A program made the position numbers and the translations under genes. A stretch of DNA of 64,000 nucleotides from [Clostridium] aminophilum (GTDB taxonomy: Bacteria; Bacillota; Clostridia; Lachnospirales; Lachnospiraceae): assembly GCF_900101295.1 (NCBI RefSeq), contig NZ_FOIL01000004.1, forward strand, positions 52,014 through 116,013. Reading direction: 5' to 3'. Positions 42,616 to 51,709 of this stretch are shown in pieces. The stretch's first letter is position 1. Each line of letters opens with the position of its first letter. The notes under the pieces are model-generated. The model had not been told where the DNA came from and did no database searches. It was given only the letters and a program-made list of their open reading frames with translations.

Positions 42616-43785
42616 ATGAATTCTACACTTAGAAGAACCTGGGCAGAGATCGATCTGGATGCTCTTACCTATAATTATCAGACCATTCGCCGAAAGATCG
42701 GCAAAGACGTGCGTTTTCTGGGCGTCGTCAAGGCGGATGCCTACGGACACGGATCCGTGCAGATCGGAAGGAAAATGCAGGAGCTCGGTGCGGATTACCT
42801 TGCGGTTTCCAGCATCGACGAGGCGCTGGAACTCCGGAATGCCGGCATTACCATGCCGATCCTGATTCTGGGACACACGCCGAAAGAACAGGTGGACCGG
42901 CTGATCTGTTTCAACATCACACAGGCAGTCACCTGCGAGGCCAAGGCGCGGGAGTACAGTGCCGAGGCGGTAAAATACGGCGGCACGCTGAAGGTTCATA
43001 TCAAAGTTGACACCGGTATGTCGCGGCTCGGTTATATCTGCGAGGGAGACTATTTTGAGCACGGTGTGGACGGCATCGCGCTGGCCTGCAATCTTCCGGG
43101 ATTGGACGCGGAGGGAATCTTCACGCATTTTGCGGTTTCCGACGAGCCCGGGGAGGACTGCGAGGAGTATACAAAACATCAGTTTCAGCTCTTCCGCGAT
43201 GTGATCTGCGCGGTGGAGGAGAAAATGGGGCGGTCATTCCGCATCCGTCACTGTGCCAATACCGGGGCGACGGTCCGATATCCGGAGACTTACCTCGATA
43301 TGGTCCGTCCGGGACTTCTTCTCTACGGCTACGGAGAATTTGCCCGACAGTGGGGACTTCGGCCGGTGATGTCACTCAAGACGACGGTCAGCACCATCAA
43401 GATTTATCCGAAGGGGACAAAGATCAGCTACGGAGGCATTTACACCTGTGATCAGACAACACGGATGGGGGTTGTTCCGTACGGATATGCGGATGGTTTC
43501 TTCCGCACGCTGTCCAACCGTTGTTCGCTGTATACCGGGGAGGGGCTGTGCCCGCAGCGGGGAAAGATCTGCATGGATATGTGCATGATTGACCTGACCG
43601 GAAAGAACAGCGTCGACGTCGGAAGCGAGGTCGAGATCTTCGGAAGCCATCAGCCGGTGGAAGTTCTGGCGGATCTGGCCGGAACAATTCCGTATGAGAT
43701 TGTCTGCGCGGTGAGCAAGAGAGTTCCGAGATATTACCTCGAGAACGGAAATGTGGTTGAAAAAGAACTGATGCTTCGATTCTGA
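42616..43785 (+). CDS. alr: Alanine racemase
   Basis: PLP enzyme making D-alanine for the cell wall. At 389 residues it is of normal length. The cofactor Lys is in VVKADAYGHGS near residue 40, the barrel continues with IKVDTGMSRLG and GIFTHFAVSDE, and the catalytic Tyr is in MGVVPYGYADGF near residue 281. The C-terminal beta domain has GKICMDMCMIDLT. AAGGGGAC precedes the ATG. It follows the ABC-F gene by 129 bases with a TATAAT-like box at 42545. Confidence 0.96.
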   Translation: MNSTLRRTWAEIDLDALTYNYQTIRRKIGKDVRFLGVVKADAYGHGSVQIGRKMQELGADYLAVSSIDEALELRNAGITMPILILGHTPKEQVDRLICFNITQAVTCEAKAREYSAEAVKYGGTLKVHIKVDTGMSRLGYICEGDYFEHGVDGIALACNLPGLDAEGIFTHFAVSDEPGEDCEEYTKHQFQLFRDVICAVEEKMGRSFRIRHCANTGATVRYPETYLDMVRPGLLLYGYGEFARQWGLRPVMSLKTTVSTIKIYPKGTKISYGGIYTCDQTTRMGVVPYGYADGFFRTLSNRCSLYTGEGLCPQRGKICMDMCMIDLTGKNSVDVGSEVEIFGSHQPVEVLADLAGTIPYEIVCAVSKRVPRYYLENGNVVEKELMLRF

Positions 43786-43806
43786 ACATAGATGGGGGAT
43801 AGAACA

Positions 43807-44874
43807 ATGCTGAAAAACTATTATTTTGATGTAACGGATCAGTGGCAGGGCCGCATCGACAGCGAGGAGGATTATGACGCGTTTCGCTGGCATCAGAGAA
43901 TCCGTCCGCTGGATCTCAATTCGGTGACGGAGCCGTTTTCCGGACCGCTCGGCTTCGGACTGATCGGTTTCTGCTGTGATCTCGGCGTTAAGCGGAACAA
44001 GGGCCGGGCCGGTGCGGCTCTCGGCCCGAATCTTCTGAGAAAAAAACTTTCGAATCTTCCGTGTGTCTTTGATCCGGGTGTTTCACTCTATGACTGCGGC
44101 AATATCGTGACTGACGGCATCGAACTGGAAGAGGCACAGAGCATTCTGGCCGAGGCGGTTCAGAAGATTCTCAGCCTCAACCTTTTCCCGATTGTCATGG
44201 GCGGCGGACATGAGACCACCTTCGGTCATTATATGGGTGAACTCGCCCATGAAAAGGAGATTTTGGAGGAGAAGATCCGCAGCGGAAGAAAAGACGAGAG
44301 CAGCAAAGTCGATCTCGGCATCATCAGCTTTGATGCGCATTTTGATATGAGACCGTACGACGGCGGTGCATCCTCCGGCTCCATGTTCCGTCAGATTGCG
44401 GATATCTGTGAGAAAGAGGAAATGCCGTTTGCTTACATGCCGCTGGGCATTCAGCGCCACAGCAATACGGTCAGCCTTTTCAAGGAAGCGGAGCGTCTCG
44501 GAGTGCCCTATATGCTGGCAAGAACACTTCAGTACGGTTCCCGGGAAGAGGTTTATGAACATGTGGATGACTTCATGTATCAGCACAAAAATGCGTACAT
44601 GACCATCTGCACCGATGTCTTCTCCACGGCATTTGCGCCCGGCGTCAGCGCCCCGCAGGCCCTCGGACTGGATCCGCAGGCTGTGGTGCCGATTATGAAG
44701 CACATTCTTCGGACCAGAAAAGTGCGCGGTTTCGACATCTGTGAGATCTCTCCGCGGTTTGATCAGGATGACACCACTGCCAGCCTTGGAGCGGTGCTGA
44801 TCTTTACCGTGGTGGTTACACTCTGTCAGCTGAACGGACTTGCGGTCAATGTCGGCGGAGATTATTACGGATAA
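43807..44874 (+). CDS. Ureohydrolase-family enzyme, probable formimidoylglutamase
   Basis: A 355-residue member of the arginase/agmatinase superfamily with manganese ligands in VMGGGHETTFG, SFDAHFDMRPYDG and CTDVFSTAFAPGVSAPQALGL. The last motif, with APGVSAP, resembles HutG rather than arginase or agmatinase, so formimidoylglutamase is the best guess; no hut genes are nearby. The start at 43807 is used because GGGGGAT lies 7 bases upstream; ATG 43792 has no ribosome binding site. Confidence 0.82.
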   Translation: MLKNYYFDVTDQWQGRIDSEEDYDAFRWHQRIRPLDLNSVTEPFSGPLGFGLIGFCCDLGVKRNKGRAGAALGPNLLRKKLSNLPCVFDPGVSLYDCGNIVTDGIELEEAQSILAEAVQKILSLNLFPIVMGGGHETTFGHYMGELAHEKEILEEKIRSGRKDESSKVDLGIISFDAHFDMRPYDGGASSGSMFRQIADICEKEEMPFAYMPLGIQRHSNTVSLFKEAERLGVPYMLARTLQYGSREEVYEHVDDFMYQHKNAYMTICTDVFSTAFAPGVSAPQALGLDPQAVVPIMKHILRTRKVRGFDICEISPRFDQDDTTASLGAVLIFTVVVTLCQLNGLAVNVGGDYYG

Positions 44875-44888
44875 ATGATGCATTTGTC

Positions 44889-44922
44889 AGCGGCGCTGGA
44901 GGCTCAGGCTTTCAGCGCCGCT
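44889..44922 (+). terminator. Hairpin after the ureohydrolase gene
   Basis: AGCGGCGCTG (44889-44898) pairs perfectly with CAGCGCCGCT (44913-44922). No U-tract follows. It separates the ureohydrolase from the second cobalamin cluster. Confidence 0.65.
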
Positions 44923-44924
44923 CG

Positions 44925-45085
44925 GGTATCCGGAGTCCGGCGAAAACGGATAAATGTCTGCGCTTCTCCGGGAAAGATATGCGAATGAGGGGCATTCTTT
45001 CATACTCAGCGGAAGCAGTGAGAAAACCGGTTGGAAAGCTGCCGCGGAAGAAACTGTCGGAAGACCGGTGATGAATCAGCAGCCA
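44925..45085 (+). promoter_or_regulatory. Structured leader of the second cobalamin cluster, possibly riboswitch-like
   Basis: The 160 bases before the CobU-like gene contain ACCGGT (45019-45024) and GACCGGT (about 45063-45069), GCTGCCGC and an AACTGTC block, in an order that loosely recalls cobalamin riboswitches (CCGGTG, GCTGCCCCGC, ACTGT). Spacing and several invariant bases do not fit, and no P1 stem is obvious. I would regard it as a weak candidate only; the position in front of B12 genes is the main reason to record it. Confidence 0.2.
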
Positions 45086-45098
45086 AAGGGGAATTGAT

Positions 45099-45641
45099 AT
45101 GATACTGATTGTCGGCGGAAGAGGCCAGGGAAAAACGAAGACAGCGCAGTCCTATGCATCGGGACCGGAAATTCTGCTTCATCTGGAAGACACGGTCGCG
45201 AAACTGTATGGATTGCGGGGAGAAGAGGCACTGGATTCCGATGGGAGTCCTTCGGACCGGACGGCGGAAGTCTCGGGAAATCCGTTGCCGGAGGTCCGGG
45301 CGGAAGGAACAGAGGGAGTGTTCGAGGAATCCGCTTCCGCGGGGATGTCGGAGGAGAATTACTGGAAAAGACTTAGCGAGGAGGCGGAAGAAACCGTTCA
45401 GCGGATTCTGGAGGACCCCGCGATCCGTGTGATTACGGCGGATGAGATCGGCTGCGGCGTCGTCCCCCTGAGCCGCCGTGAGCGCGAGTTCCGCGACACC
45501 TACGGCAGAATCTGCCAGAAGATCGCAGAGAGGGCGGATATTGTCATCCGCGTGGTATGCGGTATTCCGACGGTGATCGGTTCCGCAGAAACGGAAAAGA
45601 ATGAAACAGGGAAAAACAATAAAGAGGAAATGAAAAATTGA
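45099..45641 (+). CDS. Second CobU-like protein, missing the central kinase motif
   Basis: A 180-residue protein with P-loop IVGGRGQGKTKTA at residues 4-16 and a C-terminal half (DEIGCGVVPLSRREREFRDTYGRICQKIAERADIVIRVVCGIP) that is a clear match to CobU/CobP. The middle lacks the YIATA...DxEM...H...R motif holding the guanylylated His; instead there is a charged linker. The first-cluster CobU has the reverse pattern, so the two may split functions. It overlaps cbiB by 4 bases. AAAGGGGAA serves the start. Confidence 0.8.
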   Translation: MILIVGGRGQGKTKTAQSYASGPEILLHLEDTVAKLYGLRGEEALDSDGSPSDRTAEVSGNPLPEVRAEGTEGVFEESASAGMSEENYWKRLSEEAEETVQRILEDPAIRVITADEIGCGVVPLSRREREFRDTYGRICQKIAERADIVIRVVCGIPTVIGSAETEKNETGKNNKEEMKN

Positions 45642-46648
45642 GTTGGGTTATCATACATACCGGCGCGCTTTTGGCCGGTTTTCTCCTGGATCTTGCGGTC
45701 GGAGATCCGCAGTGGATTCCGCATCCGGTCCGGCTGATCGGAAGCTGGATCACGGTTGCGGAGCGATGGGTTCGGGCGGTGTTTCCGAAGACACCGAAGG
45801 GAGAATTGGCCGGAGGATGCCTGTTTACCGCCGTCGTGGTTCTGACATCGGGACTGGGGGCGGCGGCAGTTACGGTTTTTCCGGTGATTCTTCTTCTCCG
45901 GTGCGGATTCACCGCGGCTGCGATGGCAGCGGCTTTTTTGCTGGAAACGGTTTCGGTCTGTTACGCGGTGGCGGTGCGTTCGATGAGAACCGAGAGCATG
46001 AAGGTGCAGCAGGCGCTGGAGGAGAATGACCTGTTCCGGGCGCGGAGAGCCGTCTCGATGATCGTCGGCCGCGACACGGAAACCCTGACGAAGGAAGGCG
46101 TGGCGAAGGCCGCCGTGGAGACGGTGGCGGAGGGAACTTCGGACGGAATTGTGTCCCCGCTCTTCTGGCTCGCGCTGTTCGGACCGGTGGGCGGCTGGAT
46201 CTACAAAGCGGTCAACACGATGGATTCCATGGTGGGATACCGGAATGACCGGTATCTGTATTTCGGGAGGTGTGCGGCCCGCACCGATGACGTCTTTAAC
46301 TACATCCCGTCAAGGATCGCTGCCGTTTTTATGATCGCCGCGGCAGGATTTCTCGGCCTGGATTCGGCGGAGGCGTACCGGATCTGGAAACGGGACCGAA
46401 GAAATCACAAGAGCCCGAATTCCGCACAGACCGAGTCTGCCTGTGCCGGCGCTCTGGGGTTGAAGCTTGCGGGGGATGCATGGTATTTCGGAAAGAAAGT
46501 GGAGAAGCCGTTTATCGGAGATGAAAAAAAGAAAACGGAACCGTCCGATATCACCGAGGCAAACCGGCTGATGTACGGGACCGCGTATCTCGCTGCTTGT
46601 TTTGCGGCGGCGGTCCGTTTTTCCGTGCTGATCCTGACGGGGGTCTGA
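45638..46648 (+). CDS. cbiB: Adenosylcobinamide-phosphate synthase
   Basis: Membrane enzyme that attaches aminopropanol or its phosphate to adenosylcobyrate. The 336-residue protein begins LLAGFLLDLAVGDPQWIPHPVRLIG, the standard CbiB start, and has KAAVETVAEGTSDGIVSPLFWLALFGPVGGWIYKAVNTMDSMVGY near 150-195 and DDVFNYIPSRI near 222. The start is a TTG at 45638 overlapping the stop of the CobU-like gene, about 10 bases after AGAGGA. The 186-base gap to cobD contains a copy of the dispersed repeat. Confidence 0.94.
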   Translation: MSWVIIHTGALLAGFLLDLAVGDPQWIPHPVRLIGSWITVAERWVRAVFPKTPKGELAGGCLFTAVVVLTSGLGAAAVTVFPVILLLRCGFTAAAMAAAFLLETVSVCYAVAVRSMRTESMKVQQALEENDLFRARRAVSMIVGRDTETLTKEGVAKAAVETVAEGTSDGIVSPLFWLALFGPVGGWIYKAVNTMDSMVGYRNDRYLYFGRCAARTDDVFNYIPSRIAAVFMIAAAGFLGLDSAEAYRIWKRDRRNHKSPNSAQTESACAGALGLKLAGDAWYFGKKVEKPFIGDEKKKTEPSDITEANRLMYGTAYLAACFAAAVRFSVLILTGV

Positions 46649-46681
46649 GACTTGTGCCGGCTGCGGCAGAAAGATGTCAGC

Positions 46682-46766
46682 TTACGGTGATCAGCGGCGG
46701 CGCGCAAAGTCCGCTGCGCTCCCCGCAGTATCCCTGGAGCGGAGAGCCGAAGTCCGCTTGCGGACG
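46682..46766 (+). repeat. Copy of the dispersed intergenic repeat between cbiB and cobD
   Basis: Sequence TTACGGTGATCAGCGGCGG, then CGCGCAAAGTCCGC, a variable CTCCCC middle and AGAGCCGAAGTCCGCTTGCGGAC matches the right half of the 15.1-kb copy. The left hairpin part is missing. It is inserted inside what is otherwise a compact cobalamin cluster. Confidence 0.75.
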
Positions 46767-46833
46767 ATATTTCTGCCGGAAGAGAACGTATGGACGGAGC
46801 GGAAATTATTTTTGGGAACGGAATAGGAATGAC

Positions 46834-47988
46834 ATGATGGAGCATAAGAACAGAGAAAACGTTTCGAAGTACACATACGTTCACGGCGGAGATATATTCC
46901 GCGGCGGGATCGATCTGGATCTGTCGGTAAATATCAACCCGTTCGGCATGCCGGAGAGTGCGCGGCGGGCGGCGGCTGAGAGCATGGACCGATGGGAGCA
47001 GTATCCGGACGCGCTTCAGAGAAATCTGAGAAACCGCATGTCGGAGAGCCTCCGGCAGGAGGGCTTCCCGGTGAGGACGGATTCCCTGCTGTTCGGAAAC
47101 GGTGCGTCGGACCTTCTCTACAGCATTTTCCAGGCACTCCGCCCGGAACGCGTGCTGATTCCGATTCCCGGCTTTTCGGAATACCGGAAAGCGGCGGAAA
47201 CCGTCGGCGCCGAGATTACCGGCCTGCCGGTATTTTCGGCCGAGTCGGTTTCCCCGTATGATGATGATGCGGTTCTGGCGGCGGTTCGAGCATTTGCGGA
47301 ACATCTCCCTCCGGTTTCCGGCATGGTTATTTTGTGCAATCCGAATAATCCGGATGGACATGTCCGAACATTCGATTTTGTCAGGAGAATTTTCGGAATC
47401 TGTCAAAAATATGGTATGATTCTTTTAGTCGATGAAAGTTTTCTCTGGTTCTGCACGGACGGAAAAGAGCGCAGCGCCCTTTCCCTGTGGAGATGCGCCG
47501 GGCACGAACCGGAACCGTCGGGACTGATTGTCCTGAATGCTTTCACGAAAATCTTCGCGATGGCAGGACTCCGGCTTGGTTTTATGATCGCGGATCCGGT
47601 CATCATCCGGCAGACGGAAGAACTTCGGCAGCCGTGGAGCGTATCGGTGCCGGCGGAAGAGGCCGGAATCGCCTGCCTTGCGGAGCGGGAGTTTGTGCGG
47701 AAAACTTCCGGAGAGATCCAAATCCGCCGGAATGAGCTGCGGAGCCGTCTGACAGCGCTGGGAATGAGGTGCGCAGAATCTTTTGCGGACTTTGTTCTGT
47801 TCCGGACAGAGATCCGGGATCTGGGAGACCGCCTGCAGAAGAAGGGAATTCTGATTCGGGACTGCTCAAACTACGCCGGACTTGGCGAAGGCTGGTACCG
47901 CGCGGCGGTGAAAACGCAGGAGAGCTGTGAGCGGCTGGCGGCAGAGATCGGGGCGATTAAGAAAGAAAACGCGGAAAAGGATGCCTGA
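46834..47988 (+). CDS. cobD: L-threonine-O-3-phosphate decarboxylase
   Basis: Fold-type I PLP enzyme that makes (R)-1-amino-2-propanol phosphate for the nucleotide loop. The 384-residue protein has YTYVHGGDIFRGGIDLDLSVNINPFGMPESAR at the N terminus, LLFGNGASDLLY, ILCNPNNPDG and the cofactor Lys in NAFTKIFAMAGLRLGFM near residue 235. The histidinol-phosphate aminotransferase-like fold is distinguished from HisC by the HGGDI start and the setting next to cbiB and cbiP. The ATG at 46834 fits that start. Confidence 0.93.
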   Translation: MMEHKNRENVSKYTYVHGGDIFRGGIDLDLSVNINPFGMPESARRAAAESMDRWEQYPDALQRNLRNRMSESLRQEGFPVRTDSLLFGNGASDLLYSIFQALRPERVLIPIPGFSEYRKAAETVGAEITGLPVFSAESVSPYDDDAVLAAVRAFAEHLPPVSGMVILCNPNNPDGHVRTFDFVRRIFGICQKYGMILLVDESFLWFCTDGKERSALSLWRCAGHEPEPSGLIVLNAFTKIFAMAGLRLGFMIADPVIIRQTEELRQPWSVSVPAEEAGIACLAEREFVRKTSGEIQIRRNELRSRLTALGMRCAESFADFVLFRTEIRDLGDRLQKKGILIRDCSNYAGLGEGWYRAAVKTQESCERLAAEIGAIKKENAEKDA

Positions 47989-48023
47989 CCGCGGGCTGCA
48001 TATTTCAGAACAGGAGGAAGAGC

Positions 48024-49580
48024 ATGGCGAAATCGATCATGATACAGGGAACGATGAGCAATGTCGGGAAAAGCTTTCTGACCGCCGGTCTCTGCCGCGT
48101 ACTTCGGCAGGACGGATGGAAAGTGGCTCCTTTCAAGTCACAGAACATGGCACTCAATTCCTTTATCACCGTGGACGGGCTGGAGATCGGCCGTGCACAG
48201 GCGGTTCAGGCGGAAGCATGCGGCATTGAGCCGACGGCGGATATGAATCCGATTCTCCTGAAGCCGTCCAGTGACGTGGGGTCGCAGGTGATTGTCCGCG
48301 GCACACCCATCGGAACCATGCCGGCGAAGGAATATTTCGCTTATAAGAAAAAACTGATCCCGCAGATCCTGGAATCCTACCGGCGTCTGGATGAGGAGTA
48401 TGACATTATCGTCATTGAGGGAGCCGGCAGCCCCGCCGAGATCAACCTCGCGCAGGATGATATCGTCAATATGGGCATTGCGGAGATGACCGACTCTCCG
48501 GTGATTCTCGCCGGCGACATTGACCGGGGCGGCGTGTTTGCACAGCTGTACGGAACGGTGATGCTTCTTCCGGAATCACAGAGAAAACGGATCCGCGGGC
48601 TCGTGATCAACAAATTCCGCGGCGACCGGTCGATTCTGGATCCGGGAACGGAAATGATCTCGAAACTGTGCGGGATTCCGGTTGTCGGAACAGTGCCGTT
48701 TCTGAAGGCGGATATTGATGATGAGGACAGTCTGAGCACACGGCTTACGGCGAAGGGAAAACCGGCGGCACCCGGAGAGATCGATATCGCCGTGATTCGT
48801 CTCCCGAGACTCTCGAATTTTACGGATCTTCATGTATTTGAGACGGTGGGACTGTGCAATGTGCGCTATGTCACGGATGTCAAAGAACTCGGAACACCGG
48901 ATCTTCTGGTTCTTCCGGGAACAAAGAATACCATTGATGATCTGCTGTGGCTGCGGACCAGTGGCCTTGAGAGCGCGATCCTGAAACTGGCGGCTGCGGA
49001 AGTCCCGATCATTGGAATTTGCGGCGGCTACCAGATGATGGGAGAGGTTCTTTCGGATCCGGAAGGGCATGAGTCCGGTCAGCCGGGACGGGTTCTCCGC
49101 GGAATGGGACTGATTCCGGCTGAGACCGTATTTACCGGCGAAAAAATCCGTTCACAGAATAAAGGGGAAGCGGTTGCGTCGGAGGGACTGTTTGCGGCGC
49201 TTCGCGGAAAACAGGTGCGCGGATATCAGATTCACATGGGACGGACCACCGTCCGGGGCGGAAAACCGCTTCTGAAGCTGCGAAAGGCACTTCTCCCCGA
49301 GCCGGAAGGATACGCTTCGGGATGGATTGCGGGAACTTATCTGCACGGGATTTTTGACGGACAGGGCGTTGCGGCGGGGATTGCGGAGCTTCTCCGGAAG
49401 CGGAAGATGCCGGGAGCGGATGCCGTTGAGGAGACCGGGATCATAGATCCGGCAGACGCAGCGGATTACGAGGACTACCGCCGCAGACAGTATGACATTC
49501 TCGCGGACGGAGTTCGCCGGAATCTGGATATGGAGAAGATCTATCAGATCATCGACCGCAGGGATCTGTCCGGGGGCTGA
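48024..49580 (+). CDS. cbiP: Cobyric acid synthase
   Basis: Glutamine-dependent amidation of the b, d, e and g carboxylates. The 518-residue chain has an N-terminal ATPase domain with GTMSNVGKSFLTAGLCRVL (P-loop near residue 11) and APFKSQNMALNSF, FAQLYGTVMLL, and a C-terminal amidotransferase domain with the nucleophilic Cys in GICGGYQMMGEVL near residue 332, as well as YQIHMG and YLHGIF. CAGGAGGAAG precedes the ATG. It lies 35 bases after cobD. Confidence 0.96.
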   Translation: MAKSIMIQGTMSNVGKSFLTAGLCRVLRQDGWKVAPFKSQNMALNSFITVDGLEIGRAQAVQAEACGIEPTADMNPILLKPSSDVGSQVIVRGTPIGTMPAKEYFAYKKKLIPQILESYRRLDEEYDIIVIEGAGSPAEINLAQDDIVNMGIAEMTDSPVILAGDIDRGGVFAQLYGTVMLLPESQRKRIRGLVINKFRGDRSILDPGTEMISKLCGIPVVGTVPFLKADIDDEDSLSTRLTAKGKPAAPGEIDIAVIRLPRLSNFTDLHVFETVGLCNVRYVTDVKELGTPDLLVLPGTKNTIDDLLWLRTSGLESAILKLAAAEVPIIGICGGYQMMGEVLSDPEGHESGQPGRVLRGMGLIPAETVFTGEKIRSQNKGEAVASEGLFAALRGKQVRGYQIHMGRTTVRGGKPLLKLRKALLPEPEGYASGWIAGTYLHGIFDGQGVAAGIAELLRKRKMPGADAVEETGIIDPADAADYEDYRRRQYDILADGVRRNLDMEKIYQIIDRRDLSGG

Positions 49581-49666
49581 AAAAAGAAGAGATTTCAAAC
49601 AACGGGGATTTCCCCGGCGGACAATGATCCGATGCGCGGCTCATACATTACAGAAGGGAGAGAGAC

Positions 49667-50389
49667 GTGCCGGCGGAACGGGATAAGCCGGCATGGAAAA
49701 ACGGTATGAATACAGATTTTCAGCTCCCGGAGGGGATCGGTCTTCTGGAGATCCATCCGTCGGATATTGAAAAGAAAAGTTTCGAGATGATCGGAGAAGA
49801 ACTCAAAAAGCTGGGGAAGGGTCCCTATCCGGAGGATGTGGATAAGGTTGTCCGCAGGGTCATCCATACCACAGCAGATTTTCAATTTGCGGATACGCTT
49901 GTCTTTTCGCCAAAGGCGGTTCAGGCAGGAATCCGGGCGCTGACCGAGGGCGCGCCGGTTATCACGGATACCAATATGGCGAAATCCGGAATCCGAAAGG
50001 CGGTTCTTCAGTCTCTGGGGACGGAAGTGTTCTGCTTTATGGCGGACGCAGATGTGGCGCGGGATGCGAAGGCTGCCGGCGTCACCAGAGCAGTGATGAG
50101 TATGCGGAAAGCGGCGGAACTGGAAGAACAGACCGGTCGAAGAGCGGTTTTTGCCATCGGCAATGCACCGACGGCGCTGGTGGAACTGTACAGCCTGATT
50201 CAGCAGGGGCGTCTTCATCCGCGGCTGATCATCGGTGTGCCGGTCGGATTTGTCAACGTTGTGCAGGCAAAGGAACTGATTTTGACGCTGAAGAGTACAC
50301 CGCATATTGTTGCCCGTGGCAGAAAGGGAGGAAGTACGGTTGCGGCGGCGATCGTGAATGCGCTTCTCTATCAGATCCGGAGACTTTGA
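49667..50389 (+). CDS. cbiC: Cobalt-precorrin-8 methylmutase
   Basis: Moves the C11 methyl group to C12, giving cobyrinate. The 240-residue protein has the catalytic His in VVRRVIHTTADFQFAD near residue 66, and ITDTNMAKSGI, AIGNAPTALVEL and GVPVGFVNVVQAKE, all family signatures. The start is GTG at 49667 with AAGGGAGAGA upstream; an N-terminal extension of about 15 residues is unconserved, so a later ATG at 49706 is possible. It closes the second cobalamin cluster. Confidence 0.94.
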   Translation: MPAERDKPAWKNGMNTDFQLPEGIGLLEIHPSDIEKKSFEMIGEELKKLGKGPYPEDVDKVVRRVIHTTADFQFADTLVFSPKAVQAGIRALTEGAPVITDTNMAKSGIRKAVLQSLGTEVFCFMADADVARDAKAAGVTRAVMSMRKAAELEEQTGRRAVFAIGNAPTALVELYSLIQQGRLHPRLIIGVPVGFVNVVQAKELILTLKSTPHIVARGRKGGSTVAAAIVNALLYQIRRL

Positions 50390-50457
50390 CGGCCAACGGA
50401 TCGGATCGGGAATTGCACAAGGATATAATATAGAAAAAAGAAAGCAGGACCACAAAC

Positions 50458-51678
50458 ATGCAGTCAGGAACCAGAACATTATATTATGAAGAACCGTATC
50501 GCACCGAATTTGAGGCAGATGTGCTTTGCTGTGTGCCGGAGGACGGCCGATATGCGGTGACAATGGATCAGTCCGCGTTTTACCCGGAGGGCGGCGGCCA
50601 GCCGGCGGATACCGGAATCCTTCGAATCCTGAATTCGGCAGATCAGACCACCTTTGAGGACACCGTTATCCCGGTGCTGGATGTTCAGGAAAAGGACAAC
50701 TCCATCGTCCATTACACGGACCGTCCGGTTCCGGCGGGAAGCCGCGTTCGCGGAACCATTGACTGGGATCGGCGGTTCTGCATGATGCAGGAACACTCGG
50801 GAGAACACATTCTCTCCGGTCTGCTGCACCGGAAATTCGGTTTTGAAAATGTGGGATTTCACATGGGAGAGGAAATCCGGATGGACTTCAGCGGTGAATG
50901 TTCCTGGGAGGAACTGATGGAGATCGAGAAGGCGGCAAACGAGATCATTTTCCGGGACCTTCCGATCCGTGTGTTCTGCCCGTCGGAAGAAGAACTGGCC
51001 CGGATTGATTACCGCAGCAAAAAAGAATTGACCGGCACGGTACGGCTGGTGGAGATTCCGGAAGCCGATATGTGTGCCTGCTGCGGAACCCATGTTCTCC
51101 GTACGGGAGAGATCGGCGCAGTCAAAATTCTCTCCATGATTCGATACAAGGGCGGAATGCGGCTGATGATGCATGCCGGAAGAAAGGCGATGGAGGATTA
51201 CCGGATCAAGACGGATCTGAACCGGGAGATCTGTGAAATGCTTTCGGCCAAGCCGTATGAGAGTGCGGCGGCGGTCCGGCGGATTCTCGACGCGGACAGC
51301 AGAAAGAACCTGCGGATCGCGGAACTCCAGAAGGAACTGTTTCAGTACAAGTCGGAGACATTTCCGGATGGTCAGAAACTTCTGATTGATACGGAACCGG
51401 AAGCGTCGACGGTGGAGATCCGGCGGTTCTGCGATCTTCTTCTGAAAAAGAAAAAGGGGGAAACGGTCTGCGTGCTCGCGGGACACACGGATGAGAGCGG
51501 AACGGAGGCATTTTCCTACTGTATCGGCAGTGTCTCATATGACTGCCGGGCGGCAGCAAAAGAACTGAACGCCGATCTGGACGGAAGAGGCGGCGGAAGT
51601 CCTCAGATGATCCAGGGATCGTTCCGTGCATCCGAGAACAGCATCCGCAGTGCGGTCAGCCGGGTATTCGGCGGCTGA
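50458..51678 (+). CDS. Alanyl-tRNA editing protein, AlaX-like with DHHA1 domain
   Basis: Stand-alone editing enzyme that hydrolyses mischarged Ser- or Gly-tRNA(Ala). The 406-residue protein has the AlaRS editing fold: FYPEGGGQPADTG near residue 43, zinc ligands in QEHSGEHILSGLL near 113-125 and CACCGTHV near 203-210. The C-terminal domain is DHHA1-like, ending GGGSPQMIQGS, which is the C-terminal AlaRS motif. No aminoacylation domain is present. It follows cbiC with its own weak start region. Confidence 0.9.
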   Translation: MQSGTRTLYYEEPYRTEFEADVLCCVPEDGRYAVTMDQSAFYPEGGGQPADTGILRILNSADQTTFEDTVIPVLDVQEKDNSIVHYTDRPVPAGSRVRGTIDWDRRFCMMQEHSGEHILSGLLHRKFGFENVGFHMGEEIRMDFSGECSWEELMEIEKAANEIIFRDLPIRVFCPSEEELARIDYRSKKELTGTVRLVEIPEADMCACCGTHVLRTGEIGAVKILSMIRYKGGMRLMMHAGRKAMEDYRIKTDLNREICEMLSAKPYESAAAVRRILDADSRKNLRIAELQKELFQYKSETFPDGQKLLIDTEPEASTVEIRRFCDLLLKKKKGETVCVLAGHTDESGTEAFSYCIGSVSYDCRAAAKELNADLDGRGGGSPQMIQGSFRASENSIRSAVSRVFGG

Positions 51679-51709
51679 TGACAATCCATTTATGACAGGT
51701 GGTGACAAA

